From assembly GCF_900129345.1 (NCBI RefSeq), contig NZ_FQVK01000006.1, forward strand, positions 1-64,000: a stretch of 64,000 nucleotides of DNA, written 5' to 3'. The notes beneath the pieces are model-generated. The model was not told the DNA's origin. It worked only from the letters and a program-made list of their open reading frames with translations, and made no database searches. This document shows positions 1 through 10,887 of the stretch, in pieces. A program made the translations under genes and the position numbers. The DNA is from Ruegeria intermedia. Its GTDB lineage: Bacteria > Pseudomonadota > Alphaproteobacteria > Rhodobacterales > Rhodobacteraceae. Numbering within the stretch: the stretch's first letter is position 1; every line of letters begins with the position of its first letter.

Positions 1-129
1 AAAACGCCGGTTGCAACATCAAGCCGCTGCCGCCTAAACTCAGACAGAAACCGAACCAGAGCCTCCGTTACGAAACTGCTTGCGCTGTCCGAAAAACTCT
101 GACGACGGACAAGTTCGAATAAGCACAGG

Positions 130-163
130 AAAAAACACCTGCCAACGGGCTCCCGATGGCAGG
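130..163 (-). terminator. Putative Rho-independent terminator after the integrase
   Basis: Read on the minus strand, CCTGCCA and TGGCAGG form a 7-bp stem (157-163 and 138-144) followed by a run of six T (130-135). It lies about 110 bases past the integrase stop codon. Confidence 0.55.
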
Positions 164-273
164 GCAAAACGTAAATTTCCCAATGGGTTGGCTGTTGGAT
201 TGGGGGTTTAGGTACGGGAATTCATATGAATTGCGCTTTTTGGGGACGGAAATGCTAAGCGTCTGTTTTTCAA

Positions 274-1488
274 CTATTCTTTTTTCAGGAATTTTTCCCA
301 GGCAACCATCATCTTGCGGCGGCGCTCCAGGGCATCGGTCCGGCGGTTGGCGCGCACGACTATGCTGTCGACGTTATGGGCCAGCGCGAGTTCCGCCATG
401 TGGTGGTCACAGCCTTCTTCTGCGGCCCAATCGCGGAAGGTTGAGCGCAGCCCATGCGGGACAGCGGGCGCGCCGCTCTTGGCGTCAACATAGCCGGGGC
501 CGCCTTTTGCCAGATCGGCCTGATGCATCTTCCGCATGACGGACGACAAGGCCATGTCAGACAGCATGCCGCCCTTGGCTCCAAAAAACACATAAGGCGA
601 GCCCTCAAGCCGGGGAAGTTCCTTCAGCAAAGCAATCATGGTCGGGGTCAGCGGAACGCGATGCTGCCGCCGCGCCTTCATGCGCGCGGCTGGAATGGTC
701 CAATGACCCGCCTCAAAGTCCACTTCATCCCGGGTCATGCCGCGTATCTCACCTGAGCGCGAGGCCGTGAGCGCCGCAAATTGAAGCGCCTTGATCGACA
801 TGCCGTCCCGACTCGCAAGATCGGCCCACCGGCGCCCGGTGTCACTCTGCGCCAGCGCAGGGTGATGCTTCACGGTTGCGACCTTGCTGGGTTTGGGCAA
901 AACCTCCGACAAGTTGCCCTTCCAGCGCGCCGGATTGTCGCCGGTGCGCAACTCGTTCAGGGTTGCCCAGGACAACACCTTCTCAATGCGTCCACGCAAG
1001 CGACTGGCGGTTTCGGTCTTCTCTTCCCAGATCGGCTTGAGAACCGAGACAACATCCGTGACGTCGATGGTTTCCACCGGCATATGCCCGATCACCGGAA
1101 TGGCGTAGGTGTCCAGGGTCGCGCGCCACTGCTTCTTGTGTTTCTCGCTCCGAAATTCCGCAAGCTTGGCCTCTAGGTACTTTTCCACGACGCTGGCAAA
1201 GTCCGTGGCGATCCTGGCTTTGCGTTTCTCTGCCAGAGGATCGCCCCCAAGATACGCCTTGCGCTTGTTTTCAGCCGCCTGTTCCCGCGCCATCGACAAT
1301 GTGACGAGGGGATAGCCGCCAAGGCCGATCTCGCGGCGCTTGCCGGAAATCACGATCCGCTGAATCCAGTATTTGCGGCCATCCTTGTCTATTCTCAGAA
1401 ACAGGCCGTAGCGGCTGTTGTCGAAGTATTTCCCAGGCTTGGTTACGTTCTTTACAAAGGTTGCCGTCAGGGGTTTGCCTGCTGCCAT
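274..1488 (-). CDS. Tyrosine recombinase/phage-type integrase, catalytic Tyr replaced by Asn
   Basis: A 404-residue P4-type site-specific recombinase with an N-terminal DUF4102-like arm-binding region (about 1-90), a core-binding domain (about 95-200) and a C-terminal catalytic domain. The catalytic arginine is seen in TASRSGEIRG, the His-Arg pair in PHGLRSTFRDW and the second histidine in LALAH. The nucleophile position normally reads AYRRTDALERRR, but here it is ANRRTDALERRR: codon 381 (346-348 on the plus strand) is AAC, one base from TAC. No other tyrosine follows in the last 40 residues, so strand cleavage should be lost. No tRNA gene, excisionase or other phage gene is visible beside it. 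The gene is otherwise intact, which suggests a recently fixed integrase relic whose element extends left of the window or has been deleted. Confidence 0.9.
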   Translation of the reverse strand: MAAGKPLTATFVKNVTKPGKYFDNSRYGLFLRIDKDGRKYWIQRIVISGKRREIGLGGYPLVTLSMAREQAAENKRKAYLGGDPLAEKRKARIATDFASVVEKYLEAKLAEFRSEKHKKQWRATLDTYAIPVIGHMPVETIDVTDVVSVLKPIWEEKTETASRLRGRIEKVLSWATLNELRTGDNPARWKGNLSEVLPKPSKVATVKHHPALAQSDTGRRWADLASRDGMSIKALQFAALTASRSGEIRGMTRDEVDFEAGHWTIPAARMKARRQHRVPLTPTMIALLKELPRLEGSPYVFFGAKGGMLSDMALSSVMRKMHQADLAKGGPGYVDAKSGAPAVPHGLRSTFRDWAAEEGCDHHMAELALAHNVDSIVVRANRRTDALERRRKMMVAWEKFLKKE

Positions 1489-1875
1489 GAGTCTGCGAGG
1501 TCCACTTTCTGGTCCATCAGTTTATCCCCCATTTGATGCTGGAAACCACCGGAACTCACAAGACCATTTCGGAGGCTAACCCGGAAAGTTATTGTTTATT
1601 ATATTAGCCTTATAGGCTTCACGCGGATCACACAGGATCACCTCATGGCTGCCTGTCTCTCCGCCATCATCGCCCCGAAATCGCATTGCAGTACGCGGCA
1701 TGGATGAATCCATCGTGCCCTATTCCCGCGGCGGCATGATCTTGCCGACCCATCCGCACCGATCAGCGCCCGGCGGCTCAAACGCGGATCGGGGAAGAAA
1801 AACACGGGTTTTCCCCTTTGAACCCAACTAGTTTGGGCGCATCTCGATACCCTGCATCCCAAAAGGAGACCCGTG
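1489..1875. other. Intergenic region with no supported gene
   Basis: These 387 bases separate the integrase from the next gene. An AT-rich patch near 1590-1612 could hold the integrase promoter. I see no tRNA, att repeat or convincing reading frame. A short frame from about 1699 to 1830 has no homologue I recognise and no good ribosome site. Confidence 0.4.
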
Positions 1876-2394
1876 ATGTCCCGCCTTATCCTTGTTGCCG
1901 TCATCGCCGTTCTTGGCGTCGGCGCCTACATGTATTTGAATCAACCCGAACCCACTCCGGCCGAGAAACTTGAATCGGCCGCGCAGCAGGCCGGAGAGGC
2001 CATCGGCGACGCCGCGACCGCCGTGACCGAAGCCGCAGAGCAAGCCCTTTCGGAAGCCGGGGATCAAGCCAGCGAAGCGGCGTCCTCGGTCGTCGATCAG
2101 GCCTCGGAAACCGCCGAGCAGGCGGGGCAGGCCGCCACTGATCTTGCCGATCAGGCCAGCGATCAGGTGGCCGCTCTGGCAACCCAGGGGACCGAGCTGA
2201 TCAACACCTGGGTTCAGGAGGGCATGCTGACCGCGGATCAGTTCGACTATGACAAGATGGTAGACGAGGTGCGCAACAGCCAACTGAGCCAGGACATCCA
2301 GACCAAGGTCATCGCCATTCTGGACGAGATCAAGGCCGCCCCGGAAACCGCTGCCCTGAAACTGCAGGAATTGCGCAACCTTCTGACCCAATGA
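1876..2394 (+). CDS. Membrane-anchored Ala-rich coiled-coil protein, hypothetical
   Basis: 172 residues. The start is ATG 1876, preceded by AAGGAG at 1862-1867; a GTG directly before it is less likely. An N-terminal hydrophobic segment (MSRLILVAVIAVLGVGAYMY) is either a membrane anchor or an uncleaved signal. It is followed by about 90 residues of repeated Ala/Glu/Gln/Asp heptad-like sequence (for example QAGEAIGDAATAVTEAAEQA) resembling amphipathic helices of LEA or apolipoprotein-like proteins. The C-terminal third is less repetitive and predicted helical. Anchored helical proteins of this kind occur in roseobacters without assigned function, possibly in envelope stability. It stands alone between the integrase and the MDR reductase. 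No enzyme motif is seen. Confidence 0.75.
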   Translation: MSRLILVAVIAVLGVGAYMYLNQPEPTPAEKLESAAQQAGEAIGDAATAVTEAAEQALSEAGDQASEAASSVVDQASETAEQAGQAATDLADQASDQVAALATQGTELINTWVQEGMLTADQFDYDKMVDEVRNSQLSQDIQTKVIAILDEIKAAPETAALKLQELRNLLTQ

Positions 2395-2622
2395 GGCTTT
2401 CCCGGGCCATCCGGCAGCTTGGCCCGGGATGCCCAACCCACCCGAGCGGCTTCCGTAACGTAATGGAACGGGTCGATTGACGGACATGACCGCATTTGTT
2501 TGGCTTGGCCCTTACAGGCTGCCTTGAACGGCTGTGGCCCTGGTTGATCCGAGCGGGCGGGCAATCCACCCGCCTGTGAGGGGCCGCGTTGGATCAGGGA
2601 ACGACCCAAGAGGAAGAGCAAA

Positions 2623-3651
2623 GTGACCGAGCTGCCCAAAACCATGTTCGCCGTCGTGCAGAAATTCGACGGATACGCCAAAACCGCCACCGGTCCCGTG
2701 ATCGAACAAGCCTCGGACTGGCTGGAAGAGGTCGAAATCCCGGTGCCCGTTCCCGGCCCCGACCAGGTTCTGATCCGTCTGCGCGCGGCGTCGGTGAACC
2801 CGTCCGACATTCACTTCATCAAGGGCGAATACGGTCAGCCGCGCATCAAGGGCGCCCCGGCCGGGTTCGAGGGCTGCGGCGACGTGGTCGCCACCGGAAC
2901 AGGGGCCGAGGCCCTGATGGGCCAGCGTGTGGCCTTCGTCGCCTCGGGTTCGGGCGCCTGGGCCGAATATGCGCTGACCCAGGCACAGATGTGCATCCCC
3001 CTGCGCCCCGAGATCTCGGATGATGACGGGGCCGCCCAGATCGTGAACCCGCTGACCGCGATGGCGATGGTCGATATCGCCAAATCGGCCGGAGAATCCT
3101 TCGTCGTCTCGGCGGCGACCAGTCAGTTGGGCAAGTTGATGTGCGGGCTGGGGCGCGATCTGGGGCTGAAGCCCATCGCCATGGTGCGCCGGGCCGAGGC
3201 GGTCGAATTGCTGAAATCCCACGGCGCGGCCGAGGTTCTTGTGACCACCGACGGCGATGTCGTAGAGCAATTCGCACAGGCCAGCGCCACGCTGAAGCCG
3301 CGTGTGTTTCTGGATGCGGTCTGCGACCAGCTGTCCGAGCAGATCTTCTGCGCCATGCCCAACGGCGCGCGCTGGGTCAGCTACGGCAAGCTGAGCACCG
3401 AGGCCCCGCGTCTGACCCAGATGGGGCAGTTGATCTTCATGAGCAAACGGATCGAAGGCTTCTGGCTGACGCAATGGATGATGTCCACGCCGCCCGAAGA
3501 CCAGATGCGCGTGGTGGCCGAGGTGCAGGCCCGGTTTGCCGACGGGCGCTGGAAAACCGACGTGTCCACGCACCTGCCGCTGCGAAATATCGTATCCGGT
3601 CTGGCCGATGCGCTGAAAAAGAGTGACGGAAAGGTCATCATCACGCCATAG
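2623..3651 (+). CDS. MDR-family (zinc-free) NAD(P)H quinone oxidoreductase / 2-enoyl reductase-like
   Basis: 342 residues, GTG start at 2623 behind AAGAGGAAGAG. The N-terminal GroES-like part contains ASVNPSDIHFIKGEYG and the PAGFEGCGDVV motif typical of quinone-oxidoreductase and mitochondrial enoyl-reductase type MDR proteins. The catalytic and structural zinc ligands of alcohol dehydrogenases are absent. The Rossmann part begins near residue 145; its dinucleotide motif is degenerate (SAATSQLGKLM where AASGGVG would be usual). It lies 81 bases before livH on the same strand, so it may be the first gene of the transporter/acyl-CoA synthetase operon and act on an unsaturated or carbonyl intermediate of the imported acid. 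The substrate cannot be told from sequence. Confidence 0.8.
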   Translation: MTELPKTMFAVVQKFDGYAKTATGPVIEQASDWLEEVEIPVPVPGPDQVLIRLRAASVNPSDIHFIKGEYGQPRIKGAPAGFEGCGDVVATGTGAEALMGQRVAFVASGSGAWAEYALTQAQMCIPLRPEISDDDGAAQIVNPLTAMAMVDIAKSAGESFVVSAATSQLGKLMCGLGRDLGLKPIAMVRRAEAVELLKSHGAAEVLVTTDGDVVEQFAQASATLKPRVFLDAVCDQLSEQIFCAMPNGARWVSYGKLSTEAPRLTQMGQLIFMSKRIEGFWLTQWMMSTPPEDQMRVVAEVQARFADGRWKTDVSTHLPLRNIVSGLADALKKSDGKVIITP

Positions 3652-3661
3652 TAGAATACGC

Positions 3662-3717
3662 GCCCCGGAGATTGGAGGAGATCCGGGGCACACACAAAAG
3701 TTGCCGGGCCAACCGGC
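3662..3717 (+). promoter_or_regulatory. Two stem-loops in front of livH, the first displaying a Shine-Dalgarno-like loop
   Basis: GCCCCGGA (3662-3669) pairs perfectly with TCCGGGGC (3682-3689), exposing GATTGGAGGAGA in the loop. A second hairpin, GCCGG/CCGGC, sits at about 3703-3717. The loop nearly repeats the real livH ribosome site GATTGGGAGGAGA (about 3718-3730). The pair may limit read-through or set transporter expression relative to the upstream reductase. The function is inferred. Confidence 0.4.
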
Positions 3718-3732
3718 GATTGGGAGGAGAAT

Positions 3733-4608
3733 TTGGACAACGCACAGCTGCTGATCAGCGGGCTGGCGAATGGCTGTGTCTACGGCCTGATCGCGCTTGG
3801 CTTCGTGCTGATCTACAAGGCGACCGAGGCCGTGAACTTCGCCCAGGGCGATTTCATGATGCTGGGCGCTTTCGTCACCATCGGGCTGACCAATACCGAA
3901 TATATGGGCCTGCCCTTCTGGCTGGCCCTGCCCATCTCGCTGGGGATCATGGGCGCGCTGGGGTATCTGCTGGACCGGCTGATCATCCGCCGCCTGTTCG
4001 GGGAAAGCCAGACCGCCGTGGTCATCCTGACCATCGCCCTGGGCTTCGTGATCCGCTTTGTCGCCGGGCTGATCTGGGGGCACGAGCCGCAGACGCTGGA
4101 AAACCCGCTGGCCGGCAAGGAGGTCCGCTTTGGCGGGCTGGTCCTGGGGATGGAGGACGTGGCGGTCATCGTCGTGACCGTGCTGCTGACCTGGGGGCTC
4201 TATGTGTTCTTCAGCAAGACCAAGCTGGGGCTGGCGATGCAGGGCGCCTCGCAGAACCAGCTGGCGGCCTATTACATGGGCATCCCGGTCAAGCGCGTGC
4301 AGGGGTTCATCTGGGGTCTGGCGGGTGTCGTGGCCGGGATCGCTGGCATCCTGTTCGCCGCCAAGGGCTCGGTCGACCCGACCACCGGGCTGCTGGGGAT
4401 CAAGGCCTTTGCGGCCGCGGTCATCGGCGGGTTCGGCAGCCTGCCCGGAGCCCTGGCGGGCGGTCTGATCGTTGGTGTGATCGAACCCTTCGCCAGCCGC
4501 TACATCGCGGCGGGCTACAGCCAGATCGCGCCTTATGCGCTGTTGCTGGCGGTGCTGATCTTCCGTCCGCACGGCCTGTTCAGCCAGGTCCGGGTCAAGA
4601 AGGTCTGA
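3733..4608 (+). CDS. livH: Branched-chain-amino-acid-type ABC transporter permease LivH
   Basis: 291 residues, started at TTG 3733 because of GGGAGGAG at 3722-3729; the protein begins MDNAQLLISGLANGCVYGL, the usual LivH N-terminus. It is an inner-membrane permease of the HAAT family with about eight membrane segments. The EAVNFAQGDFMMLGAF and GFGSLPGALAGG motifs are characteristic. It pairs with LivM to form the channel. It is four bases from livM and in one operon with livG, livF, an acyl-CoA synthetase and the binding protein. HAAT transporters also carry aromatic and aliphatic carboxylates, and the synthetase in this operon points to such a substrate rather than an amino acid. Confidence 0.93.
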   Translation: MDNAQLLISGLANGCVYGLIALGFVLIYKATEAVNFAQGDFMMLGAFVTIGLTNTEYMGLPFWLALPISLGIMGALGYLLDRLIIRRLFGESQTAVVILTIALGFVIRFVAGLIWGHEPQTLENPLAGKEVRFGGLVLGMEDVAVIVVTVLLTWGLYVFFSKTKLGLAMQGASQNQLAAYYMGIPVKRVQGFIWGLAGVVAGIAGILFAAKGSVDPTTGLLGIKAFAAAVIGGFGSLPGALAGGLIVGVIEPFASRYIAAGYSQIAPYALLLAVLIFRPHGLFSQVRVKKV

Positions 4609-4612
4609 GCGC

Positions 4613-5710
4613 ATGAGGATCGTTTTCAAAACCGACTACATGCAGGACATCCGCCCCTGGAAGGACGGATACCAATTGTCGCTCTACCTGATCCTGCTGG
4701 CGGTGGTCTTTGCCGCGCCGTGGTGGCTGGACGCGTTCTATCTGGGTGAGCTGACGAACGTTCTGATCTGGGCCATCGCCGGGCTGGGCCTGATGATCCT
4801 GACCGGGCATACCGGCCAGGCCAGCCTGGGCCACGCGGCGTTTCTGGCCTTTGGCTGCTATGCCAACGTGATCCTGATCGAGTCCGGCGTGCCGTTTCTG
4901 GTGGCCTTTCCGCTGGCCGGCATTCTGACCGGCATCGCCGGGGTCACGGTCGCCATCCCTGCCCTGCGGCTGCACGGCATCTATCTGGCGATCTTCACCC
5001 TGGCCCTGTCGATCCTGATGGATGACCTCATCGTTCTGGCCGAGCCGATCACCGGCGGCGTGGCGGGCAAGTACATGGGCGGAGTCGAGATTTTCGGCCA
5101 TCTGGTCGATCGCTGGGGCACGCCCGAGCAGTTCTACTGGCTGGTGCTGGCCGTCACGGTTCTGGTCACGCTGGGCTACATCAACCTTCTGCGCACGCCG
5201 CTGGGGCGCAGCTTCATCGCGGTGCGCGACTCGGAAGTGTCCGCGCAGGCGATGGGCATCGACATCGCGCGCACCAAGACCGTGTCCTTTGCCCTGTCCT
5301 GCGCCGTGACCGGATGGGCGGGGGCGCTGATGGGCCTTTATGCCGGGGCCTTCAACAACGAAACCTTCAGCGTGGTGATCTCGATCCAGCTGCTGATGAT
5401 GATCGTGATCGGCGGGCTGGGCTCGATCCACGGCGCGTTTCTGGGCGCCATCGTCATCGGGTTTCTGCCGCAGTTCCTGTCGATCGCCAAGGAATACGCG
5501 GGCGCCCTTTTCGGTGGCGGAACCGTCGCCATTCCGGGGCTGGAGTTCGGCATCTTCGGCATGATCCTGATCGGCTTCATCCTGTTCGAGCCGATGGGCA
5601 TCTATGGCCGCTGGCTGAAAATCCGCACCTGGTTCGAGCTGTTCCCCTTCTACCGCAAGGACATGTTCAAGCGGCAGAAATCCTATCTCAAGACGGAGCG
5701 CCTGAGATGA
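4613..5710 (+). CDS. livM: Branched-chain-amino-acid-type ABC transporter permease LivM
   Basis: 365 residues, the second permease subunit of the HAAT transporter. It has about ten hydrophobic segments with the family motif GLMILTGHTGQASLGHAAF near residues 60-80 and FIAVRDSEVSAQAMGID in the cytoplasmic loop that contacts the ATPases. The C-terminal hydrophilic tail (about 335-365) is basic. The stop codon overlaps the livG start in an ATGA arrangement at 5707-5710, so the two are probably translationally coupled. Confidence 0.93.
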   Translation: MRIVFKTDYMQDIRPWKDGYQLSLYLILLAVVFAAPWWLDAFYLGELTNVLIWAIAGLGLMILTGHTGQASLGHAAFLAFGCYANVILIESGVPFLVAFPLAGILTGIAGVTVAIPALRLHGIYLAIFTLALSILMDDLIVLAEPITGGVAGKYMGGVEIFGHLVDRWGTPEQFYWLVLAVTVLVTLGYINLLRTPLGRSFIAVRDSEVSAQAMGIDIARTKTVSFALSCAVTGWAGALMGLYAGAFNNETFSVVISIQLLMMIVIGGLGSIHGAFLGAIVIGFLPQFLSIAKEYAGALFGGGTVAIPGLEFGIFGMILIGFILFEPMGIYGRWLKIRTWFELFPFYRKDMFKRQKSYLKTERLR

Positions 5711-6471
5711 GCCTGCTGGAATTCGAGAACGTCACCCTGAAATTCGGTGGCCTGACGGCGGTGAACGATCTGTCCTTTTCGGTCGAGGAAGGCGAGGTAT
5801 TTGCCATCGTCGGCCCGAACGGGGCCGGCAAATCCACGGTGTTCAACCTGATCTCGCGTTTCTACGACCCATACGCGGGCCAGATCCGGTTCGACGGGCA
5901 CGATCTGCTGCAGGTCAAGCCCTCGGGCGTGGCCGCCTATGGTGTCGCGCGCACCTTCCAGAACATCGAGCTGTTCGAACATGCCACCGTGTTGCAGAAC
6001 CTGCTGGTCGGGCGGCACCGCCACCGGCGGACCAATCTGCTGTCCGAGGTGTTCTTTACCCCCTCGGCCCGCCGGCAAGAGCTGGAGAACCGCGAGAAGG
6101 TCGAAGAGATCATCGATTTCCTCGATCTGCAGGCCTATCGCGACAAGATGATCGCCGGCCTGCCCTATGGCGTGCGCAAGGTGGTCGAGGTTGCGCGTGC
6201 GCTGGCCACCGACCCCAAGCTGCTGCTGCTGGATGAACCGGCCTCGGGGCTGTCGGTCGAGGAAACAACCGACATGCGCTGGTGGATCGACGACATCCGG
6301 CGGCAGATGGGGATCACGGTGCTGATGGTCGAACATGACATGGGGCTGGTCTCGGGCGTGTCCGACCGGGTGCTGGCCATGGCCGATGGGGCGAAACTGG
6401 CCCTTGGGACACCTGCGCAGGTGCAATCGCACCCTGCCGTCGTCGAAGCCTATCTGGGGAAAGCCTCATGA
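5707..6471 (+). CDS. livG: ABC transporter ATP-binding protein LivG
   Basis: 254 residues. The start is ATG 5707, overlapping the livM stop. Walker A GPNGAGKST is at residues 36-44, the signature region reads LPYGVRKVVEVARAL as in LivG proteins where the first part of LSGGQ is altered, and Walker B is LLLLDEPASGL followed by the switch His in MVEHDMG. It hydrolyses ATP with LivF at the cytoplasmic face of LivHM. It overlaps livF by four bases. Confidence 0.93.
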   Translation: MSLLEFENVTLKFGGLTAVNDLSFSVEEGEVFAIVGPNGAGKSTVFNLISRFYDPYAGQIRFDGHDLLQVKPSGVAAYGVARTFQNIELFEHATVLQNLLVGRHRHRRTNLLSEVFFTPSARRQELENREKVEEIIDFLDLQAYRDKMIAGLPYGVRKVVEVARALATDPKLLLLDEPASGLSVEETTDMRWWIDDIRRQMGITVLMVEHDMGLVSGVSDRVLAMADGAKLALGTPAQVQSHPAVVEAYLGKAS

Positions 6472-7241
6472 GCGCACCGATCCTGAGCATCCGCAACATC
6501 GAAAGCTTCTATGGCCCGATCATGGCGATCCGCGGCGTGTCGCTGGACGTGCATCCGGGCCAGATCGTCTCGATCCTGGGCGCCAACGGGGCGGGCAAGA
6601 CGACGCTGATGAAGACCGTCTCGGGCGTGATGGACCCGGAAAAGGGAACGATCACCTTCGACGGCGAGGAAATTCAGGGGCTGGAGCCGCACAAGATCGT
6701 CCAGAAGGGCATCGTGCATGTGCCCGAGGGGCGCGAAGTTTTCCCGCTGCTGACGGTGAACGAGAACCTCAGCCTGGGGGCCTATACCCTGCATGACAAG
6801 GCCCAGATCGAGCGCGACCGCGAGATGGTGTTTTCCTACTTCCCGGTCCTGAAGGAACGCCGCAATCAAGAGGCCGGCACCCTGTCGGGCGGGCAGCAGC
6901 AGATGCTGGCCATCGGCCGCGGCCTGATGGCCAATCCGCGCATCATGCTGCTGGACGAACCCTCTCTGGGCCTGTCGCCGCTGCTGGTGCAAGAGATCTT
7001 TGGCATCCTCAGACGTTTGAACGACGAACAGAAAATGACCATGATTCTGGTCGAGCAGAACGCCAACGCCGCGCTGGAACTGGCCGATCATGGTTATGTC
7101 ATGGAGGTCGGGCGCATCGTGATGGACGGCCCCGCCGACGTGCTGATGCGGTCCGAGGACATCCAGAACTTCTATCTGGGCGTGCAGGAGGAAGGCGCGC
7201 GGGAAAACCGCCGCTGGAAACGCAAGAAGACGTGGAGGTGA
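6468..7241 (+). CDS. livF: ABC transporter ATP-binding protein LivF
   Basis: 257 residues, starting within the livG stop (ATGA at 6468-6471). Walker A GANGAGKTT lies at residues 38-46, the signature is LSGGQQQMLAIGRGL and Walker B IMLLDEPSLGL. The C-terminus carries a basic extension of about 15 residues (RENRRWKRKKTWR) beyond the usual LivF end. The last codons overlap the ribosome site of the following acyl-CoA synthetase. Confidence 0.93.
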   Translation: MSAPILSIRNIESFYGPIMAIRGVSLDVHPGQIVSILGANGAGKTTLMKTVSGVMDPEKGTITFDGEEIQGLEPHKIVQKGIVHVPEGREVFPLLTVNENLSLGAYTLHDKAQIERDREMVFSYFPVLKERRNQEAGTLSGGQQQMLAIGRGLMANPRIMLLDEPSLGLSPLLVQEIFGILRRLNDEQKMTMILVEQNANAALELADHGYVMEVGRIVMDGPADVLMRSEDIQNFYLGVQEEGARENRRWKRKKTWR

Positions 7242-7246
7242 GCCGG

Positions 7247-9133
<1,887 letters not shown>

Positions 9134-9164
9134 AACAGGGATCAATCCCAAGGGAGGAAGACAC

Positions 9165-10325
9165 ATGACCAAAGCAATCAGACGGCTGGCGGCAGCAACC
9201 GCCCTGTCCGCAATGGCCTCGGTGGGCTGGGCCGATACGCAAGGCGTGACCGATGACGAAATCGTCATCGGCTCGGTCAATGACCTCAGCGGCATTTTTG
9301 CCGCCGTCGGGGTTCCGGCCACCAAGGGCGCGAACGTGGTGTTCGACCGGGTCAACGCCAATGGCGGCGTGCATGGCCGCAAGATCCGCTATGTGGTCGA
9401 GGACAACGGTTACCAGATGCCGCGCGCGATGCAGGGCTACAACAAGCTGCTGAACCGCGACAAAGTGTTTGCGATGTTGCAATCGCTGGGCACGCCGATG
9501 AATCTGGCCGGGTTCAAGTTGCTGGACCCGAAGGGCATTCCCAACGTCGCCCCCCTGTCGGCCGCGCGGCAGATGCTGCAGGAACCGATGAAGAACAAGT
9601 TCACTTCGTTTTCCAGCTACTTTGACCAGGCGCGCGTGGGCGTGAAATACTTGGCGCAGGAATTCGGTGGCGACAAGGTCTGCACGATGTATCTGCCCAC
9701 CGATTTCGGCAAGGAAATCCTGGAAGGCAGCCAGGAAGGCGCCAAGGAAGCCGGCATTACCTTTGCCGCGGAAACCACTCACAAACCTGACGAAACAGAT
9801 TTCGTAGGCTCGTTGAGCAAACTGAAGGAAGAAGGCTGCGACATCGTCACCATCGCCCTGGGCGTACGGCAGGCCATCACCGTGGTCGGCACCGCCAAAA
9901 AGATGGGCCTGACCGACATGAAGTTCCTGGGCACCTCGGCCAGTTTCCTGACCGTGGTGGCACAGGTGCCGGGTGGCGTGACCGACGGTTTCTACGCCGC
10001 CGCCTCGTGGCAGGACCTGTGGGCCCGCGCGGATGAACCCGCCCCCAAGGCCTTCATCGAGGAATACAAGGCGGCCACCGGCGAAGACCCGGTGGGCTTT
10101 TCGATGCTGGGCTATGCCGCCGCCGAAATGATGGTCAAGGCGCTGGAGGCCGCCGGCCCCGACCTGACCCATGAAAGCTTTATCGCGGCGATGGAGTCAC
10201 TGGACTATCAGGATGATCTGGTGGGCAACCACATGACCTTTGGCCCCGATGACCATCAGGGCGCCGATACCGTCTATGTCAGCGTGGTGGAAAACGGGGC
10301 GTGGAAGAAAGTGCACGAGGAATAA
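9165..10325 (+). CDS. Periplasmic substrate-binding protein of the HAAT (Liv-type) transporter
   Basis: 386 residues from ATG 9165, behind AGGGAGGAAG. The N-terminus MTKAIRRLAAATALSAMASV ending GWA-DTQG is a Sec signal peptide with cleavage near residue 23. The mature part is a Peripla_BP_6/LivK-like two-lobe receptor, with GVTDDEIVIGSVNDLSG at the start and the usual GAAA-like loops in the second lobe. It delivers ligand to LivHM. It is the last gene of the operon, 31 bases after the acyl-CoA synthetase, and ends 18 bases before a strong terminator. Confidence 0.9.
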   Translation: MTKAIRRLAAATALSAMASVGWADTQGVTDDEIVIGSVNDLSGIFAAVGVPATKGANVVFDRVNANGGVHGRKIRYVVEDNGYQMPRAMQGYNKLLNRDKVFAMLQSLGTPMNLAGFKLLDPKGIPNVAPLSAARQMLQEPMKNKFTSFSSYFDQARVGVKYLAQEFGGDKVCTMYLPTDFGKEILEGSQEGAKEAGITFAAETTHKPDETDFVGSLSKLKEEGCDIVTIALGVRQAITVVGTAKKMGLTDMKFLGTSASFLTVVAQVPGGVTDGFYAAASWQDLWARADEPAPKAFIEEYKAATGEDPVGFSMLGYAAAEMMVKALEAAGPDLTHESFIAAMESLDYQDDLVGNHMTFGPDDHQGADTVYVSVVENGAWKKVHEE

Positions 10326-10343
10326 CACGAACTTCCGACCAAG

Positions 10344-10374
10344 AAAAAAGGGCTCGCGGATGCGAGCCCTTTGC
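10344..10374. terminator. Bidirectional terminator between the liv operon and rpsI
   Basis: GGGCTCGC (10350-10357) and GCGAGCCC (10362-10369) form an 8-bp stem with a GGAT loop. Six A precede it, giving a T6 tract for the minus-strand rplM-rpsI transcript; TTTGCATTTT follows on the plus strand for the liv operon. Confidence 0.85.
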
Positions 10375-10395
10375 ATTTTGTGCCCTCGGCCGCGA

Positions 10396-10881
10396 TTAAC
10401 GCTTCGAGAACTGGAACGAACGGCGGGCTTTGCGCTTGCCGTATTTCTTGCGTTCCACGACGCGGCTGTCGCGGGTCAGGAAGCCGGCGGCCTTCAGCGC
10501 TCCGCGCAGGCTGGGATCGTACAGCTGCAGCGCTTTCGAGATGCCGTGCTTGACCGCACCGGCCTGACCGGTCAGGCCACCGCCCTTGACGGTTGCCACA
10601 ACGTCGAATTCACCTTCGACACCGGCAACCTGGAACGGCTGGCGCAGGATCAGCTGCAGAACGGGGCGTGCAAAATACACGTCCTGGTCTTTGCCATTCA
10701 CGGTGACCTTGCCGGAACCCGGCTTGATCCAGACGCGGGCAACAGCGTCTTTACGCTTGCCGGTTGCATAAGAGCGACCCAGTTCGTCACGCACGGGCTC
10801 GCGCACGACGGTTTCTTCGGCCACGGTTTCAACGCCTGCGACGGCGCTCAGCTCTTCGAGAGTATTGATCTGATCAGCCAT
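10396..10881 (-). CDS. rpsI: 30S ribosomal protein S9
   Basis: 161 residues. The C-terminal 130 match bacterial S9, with [14 protein letters not shown], the [19 protein letters not shown] stretch and the basic tail ending RSFQFSKR that reaches the ribosomal P site. About 30 extra acidic N-terminal residues are usual in alphaproteobacteria. It is the second gene of the rplM-rpsI operon, six bases after rplM, and is followed by the shared terminator. Confidence 0.97.
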   Translation of the reverse strand: MADQINTLEELSAVAGVETVAEETVVREPVRDELGRSYATGKRKDAVARVWIKPGSGKVTVNGKDQDVYFARPVLQLILRQPFQVAGVEGEFDVVATVKGGGLTGQAGAVKHGISKALQLYDPSLRGALKAAGFLTRDSRVVERKKYGKRKARRSFQFSKR

Positions 10882-10887
10882 CGGTCA

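Noticed and set aside
1699..1830. Short plus-strand frame beside the integrase as a cargo-gene remnant
   Set aside because: No ribosome site, no recognisable homologue and no composition evidence.
2512..4629. 705-codon open frame on the minus strand opposite the MDR and livH genes
   Set aside because: It is antisense to two genes with clear family motifs, and its sequence is rich in His, Gln, Arg and Asp as expected from reading GC-rich codons backwards.
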